From positions 1 through 21,912 of the forward strand of contig OUQQ01000328.1 in NCBI GenBank assembly GCA_900404475.1: a stretch of 21,912 nucleotides of DNA. The letters run 5' to 3'. This DNA is from Spongospora subterranea. Lineage: Eukaryota > Endomyxa > Phytomyxea > Plasmodiophorida > Plasmodiophoridae. Made by a program: the position numbers and the translations under genes. The notes under the pieces are model-generated. The model was not told where the DNA came from and searched no databases. It saw only the letters and a list, made by a program, of their open reading frames with translations. Each line of letters opens with the position of its first letter. The first letter of the stretch is position 1. Below, one piece after another: positions 10,401-20,988 of this stretch.

Positions 10401-11562
10401 ATTTCATTAGTACAGGTGACCTGAAAATAAGGTCAACAACCGGAATAGATTCGCCTAAGTTAGCAGTAGTTTACAGTATGCATGAAATCATCTCTCTGAG
10501 CAAAACCGCTTGACATACAATGATGGATAGATAAAGTTCCATTGAGCGCCGTATCGTCAACGGTTTCAAACTCCCCTACTGAAAACGTCATATTTCTTGC
10601 AAGTATAGGGTCGTCAACTTCGAAGAAGAATGTATGCTTGGTTTGAGTCTCGTTGGCAGGAGAAACCTTCACAAGCCGACCAGGACAAAATGCACGATAT
10701 GTAGAAGGAACCGTTATATCAATATCGAAAGAATATCGCTCCCACTGCGTTTGAAAAACCGTCAAACTTGCTGACTTATACATTATGAACTGATACATGA
10801 GAATTACGACAAGGAAACCAAGAGGACGAGTTGGAAAATTCAGTGATGGCAAAGCCAGCCCATGCCGATCGAGCAACGCGTTCGTCAGGTTGGGTAAACT
10901 CAATTGCACCTGACGGATTTTCGATGATATATCGAATAACAACTAGAATCGGAGAATTCAATGTATCAGCAGGTAATTCTGCGGCATCCAGGCTGAAAGG
11001 CTCCTTCGTTGACACCTGTGAACAACAATTGGATGAAGGCCGAGTGGTGATCAAAGCCGATAACGACCTTTTCTGGAATGTTAATGCAGAGTTCGCCTTG
11101 GTCAAACCAATCTAAATAAGTATTGAAAGCAGCATCGTACGCGTCAAGACTACGAAAGTCGCTCAGTTTGGGAGGATCAGCAAGAAATTCAGTTTCGGGA
11201 AATGTTCTTTGATCGGGCAAGGAATTATTCTGTCATCGAACGTTAGAAAATAACGCAGGATGATCGAGAGGTGCGATAACTTCGGAGTCAAAGCGCCGGT
11301 GATGAAACTCTGTCTCCACTCCATCGACCATGATTTTTTGAATATTGACTTGCGGTGAACAATTAAGATATAGGCGGCCATGCTGGGTTGGAACGTTGGG
11401 CTGATTCTTTCGAGTTTTGGGATCGCCGACCGGTGCGGTATTGTGAGCCGTCACCGCCAATATCGTGACGGCCGTGATCGACCGTTGTGACAGGTCGATA
11501 TCGAATGACAACCGCTGATAAAGGACCTCCCAATCACATACGGAACCCAAAACACAGCTCAT
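7414..11562 (-). CDS. TAF2: TFIID subunit TAF2
   Basis: TAF2 is the M1-aminopeptidase-like TFIID subunit that contacts initiator DNA with TAF1. Twelve exons are resolved. Introns: 11230-11280, 11016-11067, 10771-10807, 10421-10474, 10162-10215, 10045-10093, 9843-9899, 9307-9357, 9090-9139, 8947-8997 and 8740-8794. The product is 1195 residues; human TAF2 has 1199. Matches in order: WEVLYQRLSFDIDLSQRSIT at the N-terminus, SSSWFPC in the peptidase-like domain, a C-terminal VRWVRVDPKIAWIRG block, then the HEAT-like region ALKYCLENPDYFYQVRVVAA and DLLKYNDSSQNYY. Where active M1 peptidases carry HExxH there is RRTIAEGIARSWI, so it is catalytically dead, as expected for TAF2. A lysine-rich tail ends the protein. 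The ATG at 11562 is the first one ahead of the conserved N-terminal strand. Confidence 0.95.
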
Positions 11563-11705
11563 TCGAGCCGAACTTTGTGAACGCAACCCGATACTCAACC
11601 ACTACGAGATCCAGAAACTCCGCCAAAGAAGGGCACAATTCACGGTAGATGATGGTGAGTTTCTGTGATCCTGGTTCAGGTTTCAAACAGAACTTGCAGT
11701 GCAGT

Positions 11706-11957
11706 TTATGAGAGATTGTCTGGGATACTTTTCATTGCAGAACTGGACGGACCGATGACGTCGCTTTTCTCGGCACTTTGAAGCAGGTGAACGGCAACGA
11801 ACGTGATGGGATCAGCAGGGCGTAAATCGTTGAGAAGCATGAGAATCGGGAGCAGAATTGGAGCGATCTCCTTTCTGAGATACTGGCTAGCAGCCAACTT
11901 GCTCAACGAAGATATCTGAGTTTCTTGTGCTGTTCCCTGCACATTTCCTTCAGCCAT
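11706..11957 (-). CDS. DPY-30 domain protein
   Basis: This is an intronless 83-residue frame. Residues 26-60 form a DPY-30 motif: YLRKEIAPILLPILML followed by RPADPITFVAVHLLQ. The motif has two helices that dimerise into a four-helix bundle, with the characteristic P-x-x-L-L and RP..PI.F..  positions. The short length and lack of other domains fit DPY30/Sdc1, the COMPASS histone H3K4 methyltransferase subunit. The same motif also docks A-kinase-anchor-like helices in ciliary radial-spoke proteins, so a flagellar role is possible in a zoosporic organism. It sits 143 bp upstream of TAF2 on the same strand. The tail after residue 63 is Ser-rich; a donor (GTATCC, from 11733) could give a slightly different C-terminus. 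Confidence 0.82.
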   Translation of the reverse strand: MAEGNVQGTAQETQISSLSKLAASQYLRKEIAPILLPILMLLNDLRPADPITFVAVHLLQSAEKSDVIGPSSSAMKSIPDNLS

Positions 11958-12095
11958 TGAATCCTGTTCCCCGATATCAGCTATATGGTAGAGTTATCGT
12001 CACCGTCATGGATCCTCTTACCATCACCTCCTAGTCTCCCCGATTGCTGTGGATAATGTCCCAATCCTCACATTGATAGTCACACAACACTGTAT

Positions 12096-15000
12096 TTACA
12101 CTACTCTTTCATTCCTTTTTATATATTTAACAATGCCCTGTGTTCCACCGCACACAATATTACAGTGATCCGTTAACGATATACACGTGATACCAAAGAC
12201 TCCTGATAAATTGCTCCCAGCTGCGGATGAATGCTGATTATAAAACCGTTGTTTTGGAAATATACAACCGCAATTCTGCAGCAATGAACCTAATGTCGGG
12301 TCCCATAGCTTGAGGAAGCCGTCAGTGCCTCCTGAAAGAAGCTGATCGTTTTCTGCATCATAGCAAAGGCACGAGATCTTCCCCTGGTGGGCAGCGTTGA
12401 TATGCACTATAGGATGCTTCGAATCACGTCCTCGCAAGTCGAAAATATCAATGAATCCAGATGCGCTTGCAGTAACTAGATGATGTCTGTCGGGGATATA
12501 CGCTAGAGAAGTGATGCCACGTCGCGTGTGATGTGTGCCCCACAATGAAACTACCAGAGACCTATCAGGAGATGATAGCAGATCCCAGACACCGATATCG
12601 GATAACGTCTTATTTCCAGATGTACCGCCTGTAGCAAGCCTAAAAATGGGAAATGTGGGATTTAGATTTTAAAATTTGGTGGCGATGGTGATGAAATACG
12701 TACTTTGTGGGACTATCAAGAAACTGCGAAGTCCATGTTCGCCCATGCGCTTCTACAGAAAACATGGGAGTTGTAGCTTCGGGCCGGAACGAATAAACAG
12801 AACATATTCCGTTAGACGATGTTACCGCAAGCTTGGAACCATGACTTGGTTCATCAAATTTTACAGAGGTGAAGTTCTCCATGTGCGATAAAGTATATAC
12901 CCATAGGGGTTTAGGCCTTTCAAAATGCCATATATATACTTCTTGACGATGGTTTCCTGCCGCATCTAAGAAATGCTTAGAATAAATGTGGGAATTTCAA
13001 ATTGAGCATTTTACATAAAGGCAACTTGGGATGTGAGCACATGCAAGCGAATGACATTTCAGTATCTGAAGCCAGAGTTCCCTTTGGCAGAAAAAGTTAG
13101 AACATTTTAATACAGCAGCACACTAAGCTATTCGCGTACCTTGGCAAAATCTTTCTTTGTCAAAAATGAGCGATAGGTTGAGTCGCTGGCTATCAAGCGT
13201 TGCATTATTGGGGTAGCAGTCGGAAAAGCCATCGGAGAAGACGGTAATGCTGCTGCCAAATATGCTCGGTAAGTTGGCACAGAATAAATATAACTATGAG
13301 CTATTCAGCAAAGAATCAGGTTTGGGCAGCATTAACATATTACCTGGCAAGCGCAAAATCGGAACTCCCTTCTTCATTATCGAAGCGATGCTGACATCCT
13401 TCCTGCGCATGCATACATCAAAACATTAATCTCCTGGTGGTACTATGCTGAGAGCTAACCCAACTGGAAAGTTCGTCATCAACAAGAGCTTGTGATCCAA
13501 CAGTCCGAGTCCTGAAGCGCAACGCAGATTCAAGGTTGGCTTCACGGATACACTTTTTCACAGCAATAGCCGCATGCAATGGATTGACTTTGCTTAACGC
13601 CAGCGACACAACCAAATCGGACGGGATCCGAAACACCTTTCGAAATTACCAGTAATTATAAACATTGGAATTCGTTTTTCGTCATACAACGTACTTCCAC
13701 AGGATCAAATAAGAAGCTCCGCAAAGCTTCTTCGCAACATGAATTTATGTCATCAGCTATACACGAAGATATACGTTGAGCGCCACACCAAACGAACAGC
13801 TGTTGATATTCTTCACAAAAAACGCCTCCAACAAAAGAGAATAAGCCATTTTTCACTCAAAAGAAAATTTGAAGGAACGGAATACCAGGGACTCGTAAAG
13901 GAGATAGGGTTGCCGCCAGGCTAATCCCAGAACGTGCAAGGTCTATGCAATGAGTGATAGCTTGCTGAACGGCGACGATAAGTGTCTATAGACGCAGTTA
14001 CAGATCAACAAAACAAGGGAGCATGATTACGTACCGTGGCAAATGAAGAAAGTAACCGCGATAACGCTGAATAGAGACGGTATATGGGTGGAAAATCCCG
14101 ATGATCTAAGGGTGGGAGAGATTTGCTTGAAAAAAGCTCAATGTATCGTGATACGCCCAGGCATTGCATAAGGATGTCAACAACTGCAACAATTTCTTTA
14201 TCAGTGGAAGTCGTGAAAGGCAAAACAACAGGAGGATGGGACAGAACGGGCGGGATGAGAGATGTCGCCAATGTGGAACATTTTCTTTTAAGTCCAATAA
14301 TGTTGACAATAATATCGGATTGCCCACGAAGAACGGCTAGCAGCTGCGAAGGGGAATGTCTTGCGATAAGAAAACATGTCGTCCACAAAATGGCTTCACC
14401 GAGAAAACTCTTGGAACATTCCATTGAGAGCACGATATGACAAACCGAGAAAAGTTTTGATTTGTGAATATAGCCAGCTGACAGTTCGTTTCTAGAAATA
14501 AGACCAGTGATGACACGGATAGCATCATGAAGAAGAGACGCATTTGGCGAGAACAACCGATAGGAATACAGAAATGTTCGCAATGAGCAAAATATAGGGT
14601 CAGGGACGACGAAAAATCGCTGAGAAAGCTCCTGGACATCGTCGCTAACAGAGCACGATCCAGAGGCAGCCTGTACACAAACAGCGGATTGCAACACCCG
14701 CTGCCTGAGGGGGTATTCGCAGAAAATGCTGTACGACTCTATTAACCGGAGAGCAAGAAGAGGCCAACCTCGTTGGGCGTAAGCAGAGATTGCATCAGCA
14801 AATAATGGCGAGTCCTTTGCGACTTCGTGGACAGTGAGAACAAAATTCAAAACGTCGGGACGGAAAGTTCGCGCGTTTGTGTCGGTTTCTACGATGCGCT
14901 GGAACGCTTCAGATTGCATTCCAATATTCCACAAAGCTATATGTTGAAGCCACTGATCGTGCATTTCACAAGCTCTAGCTAACTCCTAAATGCAATTTAA

Positions 15001-18000
15001 ATACAGCACGTCTAAGTGTATAGGGCTCACAGATTTGTAAATGTCTGTGATCAACGATGAGCTGATCCCGTCGACGAGCCTAACAAGAACTAATGCTAGC
15101 TGAGGATCATTCATGTTCCTCAAACAAACTGTGACAGCGTCGCTTAATCGCTCAGCAAGTAAAAACATCGCAATTGCTGAAATGAACCTAAGCATTACTG
15201 GTGAACAAGACATTTTGCAATTGGTGCAGTTACCATACTTTCTGTTCGCCACGAACTCAAAAGCATTTTTGATTGCAGCTTGCTGCCTATACGAGGCAGG
15301 ATTTATGAAAAGTGGTCAAAACGTCCAGACTCGGTATTACCAACGATCCTCTTTGAAGTTACGAGAAAAAAAATCGTACATTGGCCTTTGAGTGGGAGAA
15401 GATTTCAGTAGCCCTAAAAGCAATGTTTTTTTTTGCAACGCCAGATACCAAATCATTACACCTAGGGGATTCCGGGTTTCTAAAAACTAAACAATCAAAG
15501 TCAGAGTACTGATCACAATAAAGTGGCTATAGCACCTGATTTTGTGCAAGGCGTTCCATTAACGGTCGCAAATCGGTCACGGAAGTTACCCAGTATCCTA
15601 TTCCCAAAGCGCGAAGTGATGACCACTCAGAAATTGTCGTTGCCCAGCACAAATTTATGAGGGCGTTTGTTGACTTGGAATGGACCGCCCAAGCGATATC
15701 GCAAGACGTGAGACAATTTTGTAGGGACTGACGCGCATGCTGTTCAAACTGAAACAAACGCACGGCGATCAGGAAACGCGACCCGCACGTATCCACAGAC
15801 AGGCGATCGTTCTTATGCTTAAGTATCGTATCAGCAAGGGCCAGTAGTTGAATATTTTCAGCAGCTGTAAGCAAAGGCATTGATTTTGTAGAAAGAAATT
15901 CAGTAAATTTCGTCACGACTGCATCATCGAGCGAGAAAACATCTAGTTCTTTGCCTAATAAGATAGACAGCGGAACTACCGGCATATTGTTTTCCTCGAT
16001 TGTCGACCTGCAAGCTAGGCTGATTACAGCACTCGCAATTCCAGCATTGCCGACCATCAAAAGCTCAGTAAGAAACGAAGGATGATATACAGGTATTGGC
16101 AGAATTGCACTTGGCGTTGCCTTGAAAAAAAAACGAGTGAGCAAGGCATCGACGCCGAAACAAAAATACTAACTTTGGTTAATACAAGATTGTTTGGGAT
16201 GACTGCAACTGTGTTCCCAATAGCAACAAATACATCGCCAGTGGGTGAAGTAGTAATTGCTGAAACGCGGCAATCACGATTACAGATATGGGATTCCAAG
16301 TCGAATCCAAAACTATCGCACTGCCAGCGAACAAATGCAAACTCATGTTGCCGAAGAATATGATCCCTATTTGGACTATGAAGGCTGATGATAACCTGTT
16401 TACACTCAATATCAACCCTTGCAGTTAGAATCCGTAAAAACCCATCACCCAACGTGCAATGTGCACTGGGAAGAGACGCTTCACAAACGTGCATACAATT
16501 CAGATTGGAAACTTCGAAAATATTGCAGATTTCCCCTGAATTACTCACAATCCGTCCGCATTCTGCACTATAGAAAACAGACAAGACCCTTTGTGCCACC
16601 GAATGATAAACAATCGAGCTACGTTCAACGGTACATATCCCATTGGCATCGACAAACAGCCTGGTATGAAAAATTCCACCGTTGTTGCCTCCTGATACTA
16701 TGGCGATAACTCGATCGAAAGAAGCTGAATCTACACTTGAATTTTTTTTGCATACGTCAATATCAAAAGAACAGATAGGGCCGAAGTTTGACGGAATTTG
16801 AACCGAATGGAGCATGGATAGCGAAGAGAGATCATGAACTCGGTATAAATTGATCGCCACATCAAACGCTGCAGCCAGAATTGTTATGCCAGTATCTCCA
16901 GTTTTTGTCGAACTTCCACAATATAGAACCTGAAGATTTAACAAAAGGGATTCTGCAGAAATAAAACCAATGTCTCGCTCCGTGTAGCTGAGCGAATTCG
17001 CCAGTACTGGTGACACCAAACGAATTGGAATCATGGCCGTTTCCGATGTACAAGCTATGAACAGGGTACACAATAACGGATGCCAAGAAAAATCGACAAC
17101 GCTGCCTTTCACTACGTTGATTATCGCCATTACTTCGCTGCAAAACTGAATTTCAATATCGGCCAGGGGATGCGGTGGTATTAAGCGCCACAAACAACAA
17201 GTTCCTGCAACATCAAGAGACGCGGCAAGGGGAAACGAAGATGAACATTTTATACCGGAAATGATGTGCAAATGCCCACCACTAGATAAGATGTTAGAAG
17301 TGTTCTTGTCAGATAAAGATAAATAGCATGACCGAATTTCACCAGCTTTCCCAACGGAAATCAAATCCACAAGTTCAGGATGGTCAGGACGTAAGAAATT
17401 GCGCTTTCCAGAAGGGGGATCCTCCCAAGAATAAGGTCTATTGAAAACAGAGGAACAGCACAAGAGATGCAATGAACCCAGTAAAAGATCGGGCATTGCT
17501 ATTCGAAGTTGTTCGACAGCATATGTAGATGGGCGAGGTTTAATCCACAAGCCTTCAACAGCAAGAAAGACAAGATGACCAGAAAGTTCGTAGAGTAAAA
17601 TCCATGCAAGTCTTTGACCGCCAGACTTGGATATTGAATTTATGCCGATGTCGTTAATAAAAGTGGCCCCTTGTAACTGACGACGCTTAAGAACAGGTAA
17701 AAATCGAGTACTTTCAATTTCGGCATATAAAATTGCAGTTTCGTTTTCGAACACAAGAAGCAAATTACAGGGGTGCGGATTAGAGCTAAATTGCAGTTTC
17801 TTATAAGCTGTGCCGTTGCTTTTCAGATGCAATATACGTTGAATGCTCCCATCTGATTCGCGAAGAACACAAAGCTCTGATGTATCAGAAGAGTAGAACG
17901 CAAGGAATCGGTCATCGCATGAGAAAACCATTTCTGCGGAATGTACGACGTGCAGCAATTTTCTGGGTTCCTTTATCCCGATAGTATTTAGAGACCATAT

Positions 18001-18339
18001 CCCTGATGCGGTCGAGATGATTACTCTGAAATCCGAGCCGAGAGCAACGGCGTCAACAGGCCCATTGCCGAGGAAAATTTCGGTGGTTTCAATAAATTTA
18101 TCGGCCTCAAAAGAAAGCAACTTTCCGTAACCGGATGAGAGTGCAACAAGTAAGTGGCTTTCATTGCAGCAAAAACAGCTAATCTCGTTCGCGAATGAGA
18201 GTTGCTGAACGCATCCCAAGCGAGCTTGCCAAAGTATCAACGTTCTCGGTTGTTTACACGATATGACATAACGCGAACGGAACGGTTGACTGCCAAAAAA
18301 CCTTTGCGGTAGTCCAAAGGAGCCCACAAATGCAGTCAT
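12096..18339 (-). CDS. RAV1/DMXL (rabconnectin-3 alpha-like) V-ATPase assembly regulator
   Basis: RAVE and rabconnectin-3 complexes reassemble the V1 and Vo sectors of the vacuolar proton pump. Fourteen exons, about 1826 residues. Introns: 16121-16173, 15487-15535, 15287-15340, 15177-15233, 14986-15030, 13986-14034, 13811-13885, 13637-13694, 13399-13459, 13253-13343, 13082-13139, 12966-13014 and 12640-12703. Residues 1-720 are degenerate WD40 repeats. The Rav1 C-domain follows: VYHPSFLTELL, SEWSSLRALGIGYWVTSVTD (about 885-905), LAQNQFLE, FFSRNFKEDRW, MFLLAERLSDAVTVCLRNMN. The last about 290 residues are a second propeller: SHPKLPLYAAGN, IGVWDLLSSP, SGFIDIFDLRG, LLSGGTDGFLKLWDP, FPKQRFYNQH. 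It starts at the first in-frame ATG after a stop. Acceptors of introns 7, 9 and 10 could shift by a few codons. Confidence 0.92.
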
Positions 18340-18456
18340 CGATTCAGGCAATGAGCGATCATCTGCCCGAACGTTGAAGGGTGATCAAACACGGACTAAA
18401 CGTCTATGAGGGTGATGGGCCTATAAAGAGAGGAGCGGGCACTTTGAAATTTGTGT

Positions 18457-18528
18457 GCGTGAATCGTTACTGCCCTGTCAGCGTAAATCGTTACCGTCCT
18501 GTCAGCGTGAATCGTTACTGCCCTGTCA
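18457..18528. repeat. Three tandem 24-bp repeats
   Basis: Units are 18457-18480, 18481-18504 and 18505-18528, directly adjacent. The first and third are identical; the middle one differs at three positions. Each ends in CCTGTCA or TCCTGTCA. There are no spacers, so this is not CRISPR-like. The array lies 118-189 bp upstream of the RAV1 ATG. Confidence 0.9.
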
Positions 18529-18549
18529 ATTGTTTATTTATTTGACAGG
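18522..18549. repeat. Inverted repeat at the end of the tandem array
   Basis: CCTGTCAA (18522-18529) and TTGACAGG (18542-18549) are perfect 8-bp arms around a 12-bp AT-rich spacer. The left arm is the end of the last tandem unit, so the TGTCA core occurs four times in 76 bp, the last one inverted. Confidence 0.8.
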
Positions 18550-18672
18550 TCGACCGTACATTGATACTGATGGACGGCGCGGCGAGTGGCAATCTGTTGG
18601 CAGGTTTCGTATTACACTAAGGCCTTGGAGAAATCAGCCTCCCGAGTATATATTACAGTACATCCTTTTTCA

Positions 18673-19505
18673 TTAACACAGTTCGGCGATCCTCTTATGC
18701 AACTCGGCGGTTCCGTCAGAAGATGCAACCTCTTCGTCTGCGACAGTTCGCGAACTTGTGGGCGCCTGTACTTTTCTGGTCTTGTCGGAGAGGATTTCGC
18801 TTAGAACATTGTCAACTTCTTCGTCGACTAGGTCTGAGTCATCGTTCATGTCTTCGATCTGCTCTGACACCATTTCGGATATAATTCCCGCCTAGACCAT
18901 GCAAGTCAGCAGGTCGATAGCAACTTCTGTCGCCGAGTACCTTCTCCATTTCTTGAGCCATGGTTCTTACTAAAGAGGAGATTTTCGGTAAAGACATCAG
19001 CGCATTCACGCTCTGAAGGAGCTTCGCAGAAGCTTGCATTGCATTGACGACCTAGAGAAGTCGACTCGACATCAGAGGACCGACGTGCATTCAAGAATAT
19101 AATGACCTTCAGAGAGCCTTGCTGCTCTTTCAACTGCATCGCTGCCTGATTGGCGAAAAATGTCAACACATCATTTGAAATGTGAAGGTCGCTACCGAGT
19201 TGAGATGCGATTTAGTCATATGCATGCGCTCGATTGATTTGTTTGACCTTGCAATCGCTTTCGCCATAATCTTTGCGCTGCTCAAATCCTTCTTTATCGC
19301 TGACTGCTTGATTTGTGCTTTCAATTTTTGTTGCTCACGTTCAATTTCTGAAATTTTATCAGTTCATTGCTGTTTACGAAAATTGAAGCATACATCAGGA
19401 ATTACTTCGGATCTCAGAGTCTATTCCTCGCTGCTCTTTTTTTAGGACAGAAATCCACGTTTTAACTTGATCTTGTGGATCCGGGCGCTTGCCAAACAGA
19501 CTCAT
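18673..19505 (-). CDS. VPS24: ESCRT-III subunit VPS24/CHMP3
   Basis: VPS24 polymerises with SNF7 and VPS2 on endosomal and other membranes and drives scission away from the cytosol. Five exons with introns 19348-19405, 19146-19195, 19052-19106 and 18892-18940 encode 206 residues (human CHMP3: 222). The start MSLFGKRPDPQDQVKTWISV matches the family. A long basic helix pair follows (KAIARSNKSIERMHMTKSHL), then ALMSLPKISSLVRTMAQEME and AGIISEMVSEQIEDMNDD, which correspond to the CHMP3 block LVKIPEI..MRELSKEM..AGIIEEM. The acidic C-terminus ends in AELHKRIAEL, a MIT-interacting motif (L..R...L) that would bind the VPS4 MIT domain. The upstream 324 bp is shared with the divergent pseudouridine synthase gene. 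Confidence 0.94.
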
Positions 19506-19829
19506 ATTTGACGATCGATTTCGTGGCACTGTGCAACACAAAAAGGATCGGCCGCTCTTTTTTTCCAAACCGCACGGCCCTGGTTCAGCGATCGGTTGTG
19601 CTCCTTTTAACCCGGAACCCAAATCCTGTTTGATGCGGTGCCGGCGTGTATAATTATTATAGGTTATGTCGCCTGGCGATAGTGGTACACCCCGACAGAG
19701 AGCGGTATCGAATCCTGCCTGGCTCCGCAGTTTGCGGCGATATTCTGTCACCGCTGTTGCATACTCCATATTTTGTGTGATTTCCTTGCTGCTGTTGCAC
19801 CTCATGGTTGGATTTACCTTCCAACGTCA
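19506..19829. promoter_or_regulatory. Divergent promoter region of VPS24 and the RluA-type gene
   Basis: This 324-bp region holds the start sides of two divergent genes. On the plus strand an ATG at 19666 opens a frame with a basic, acid-poor start (WLRSLRRYS) that could be a mitochondrial presequence belonging to the downstream gene through an unresolved intron. No other feature stands out. Confidence 0.4.
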
Positions 19830-20945
19830 ATGCATTTTTCAAACCACACCGCCGTATCGATACCAGTTGGATTAGCTGGCTTTCGGATTGACCAAATCCT
19901 AATTCGATGTTTCCCTTCCTTGCAACATTCGTTGATTTGCCGTTGGGTCAAGAATGGCCAAATCCGCGTCGATGGGCGTCAAATTAAGTCCATTAGGTCC
20001 AGAATTACCGAAGAGAATTCTAAAGTCGTTATACCGTTCACAGAGGCCGTCGCTGTTTATTCAAGAAATCCATTGTTTGCCGTTTTGTACCAAATGTCTA
20101 TTCTCTCCCTTATATATATATAGGCCAAAAACAACCCGATCCAATGCAATTAATATCAGTGAGATCGTAATTTATCGTGATCCACATATTATAGCTGTGA
20201 ACAAACCTCCAGGATTATCAGTTCATGGTAAGGGCACATCGGGCAGCTTGACCTTCTTTTCAAATCATGTGCAGGCGGATCCGGCGCCGCCAACGTCTTT
20301 AATGTGGATGCTTTTCTCTGGCAATTACATGCTGTCAACGAACCTCGACCAAAGCTTGTTCATCGCCTAGATCAGGAATGCAGTGGTGTGCTATTACTTG
20401 CCAGATCCCCAAGTATTGCCTCGCAATTGTCAGCAATGTTCTTTCAAGCGAAAATCGCCAAACATTATTTGGCTATCGTTGGAGGACCGTTGACGCCTTC
20501 TGTTTCATGGCATTCTCTTCGAACGGAAATGGTTAAAGCCAGATCGTTACGCGACGGTTTTGAGAGGAGAGTTCCGATTCGGTTCACAAACGGCATCGAA
20601 TCTCAGCCGTCATATAAGCAAGTACAAGGAAGCGCTCCCAGCATTTGCGAATCAAAATGGCGCTGTTTGGCGTCTGAAAACAACGCTTCCCTACTAGAAC
20701 TGACTCCAATAACTGGGCGGAAGCATCAACTTCGCGCGCATTGCGCCTTCGATTTAAAATATCCTATCTTGGGTGACAAAAAGTTCAACGGCAAAAAATC
20801 ATCTAGATTAATGCTGCATTCATGTTTTTTGAAATTCACACACCCAGTGCTGAAAGAGCAAGTTACGATTTGCGCTCCTGTTCCAAAAGAGTTTCATGCT
20901 GCGGTCAAAGGAAGCGAGTCAATAATCAACAACTATTTCAACTAA
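19830..20945 (+). CDS. RluA-family pseudouridine synthase with S4 domain
   Basis: It converts specific uridines in RNA, probably rRNA of an organelle, to pseudouridine. Exons 19830-20086, 20124-20227 and 20275-20945 give 343 residues from the ATG at 19830; introns are 37 and 47 nt. Residues about 14-70 are an S4 RNA-binding domain: GFRIDQIL, then CRWVKNGQIRVDGRQIKSIR. The catalytic domain shows PHIIAVNKPPGLSVHG (motif I), KLVHRLDQECSGVLLLAR (motif II, catalytic Asp about 153), KHYLAIVGG, and TPITGRKHQLRAH..YPILGDKKF (motif III). The usual HRLDxxTSG has Cys in place of Thr. The N-terminus is uncertain: a first exon starting at 19666 with a basic presequence-like stretch could be spliced on, which would suggest mitochondria (RPUSD4-like). 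This is not shown by the sequence alone. Confidence 0.92.
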
Positions 20946-20988
20946 GTACGATGAATGATCTATAAATATTGTTCATTTACACAAACGC

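Larger units (their letters stand above)
18340..18672. promoter_or_regulatory. RAV1 upstream region with repeat array
   Basis: This 333-bp stretch lies between the RAV1 start and the VPS24 stop, both minus strand, with no gene. It holds three tandem 24-bp repeats followed by an inverted repeat (listed separately). A plus-strand TATAAA at 18422-18427 has no plus-strand gene to serve. Confidence 0.45.

Noticed and set aside
11534..11737. Minus-strand frame of about 67 codons with protein-like sequence between DPY-30 and TAF2
   Set aside because: It overlaps the end of DPY-30 and the start of TAF2 in another frame, has no start codon of its own in context, and I found no splice partner.
12096..12882. 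Separate WD40 repeat gene
   Set aside because: Phase-consistent short introns connect it back through 13081 to the Rav1 C-domain, and the repeats match the C-terminal propeller of DMXL proteins in order and detail.
13140..13459. Alternative RAV1 exon chain using acceptor CAG at 13403 and a different frame through 13140
   Set aside because: It is phase-consistent, but its sequence is less protein-like than the chosen chain (VSIASIMKKGVPILRLP, then FPTATPIMQRLIASD), and the chosen chain also joins cleanly to the next exons.
18457..18528. CRISPR-like repeats
   Set aside because: The 24-bp units abut with no spacers, in a eukaryotic intergenic region.
18455..18676. Plus-strand frame with repeated RESLLPCQ units
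   Set aside because: The repeat arises only because the 24-bp DNA unit is a multiple of three; there is no other coding evidence.
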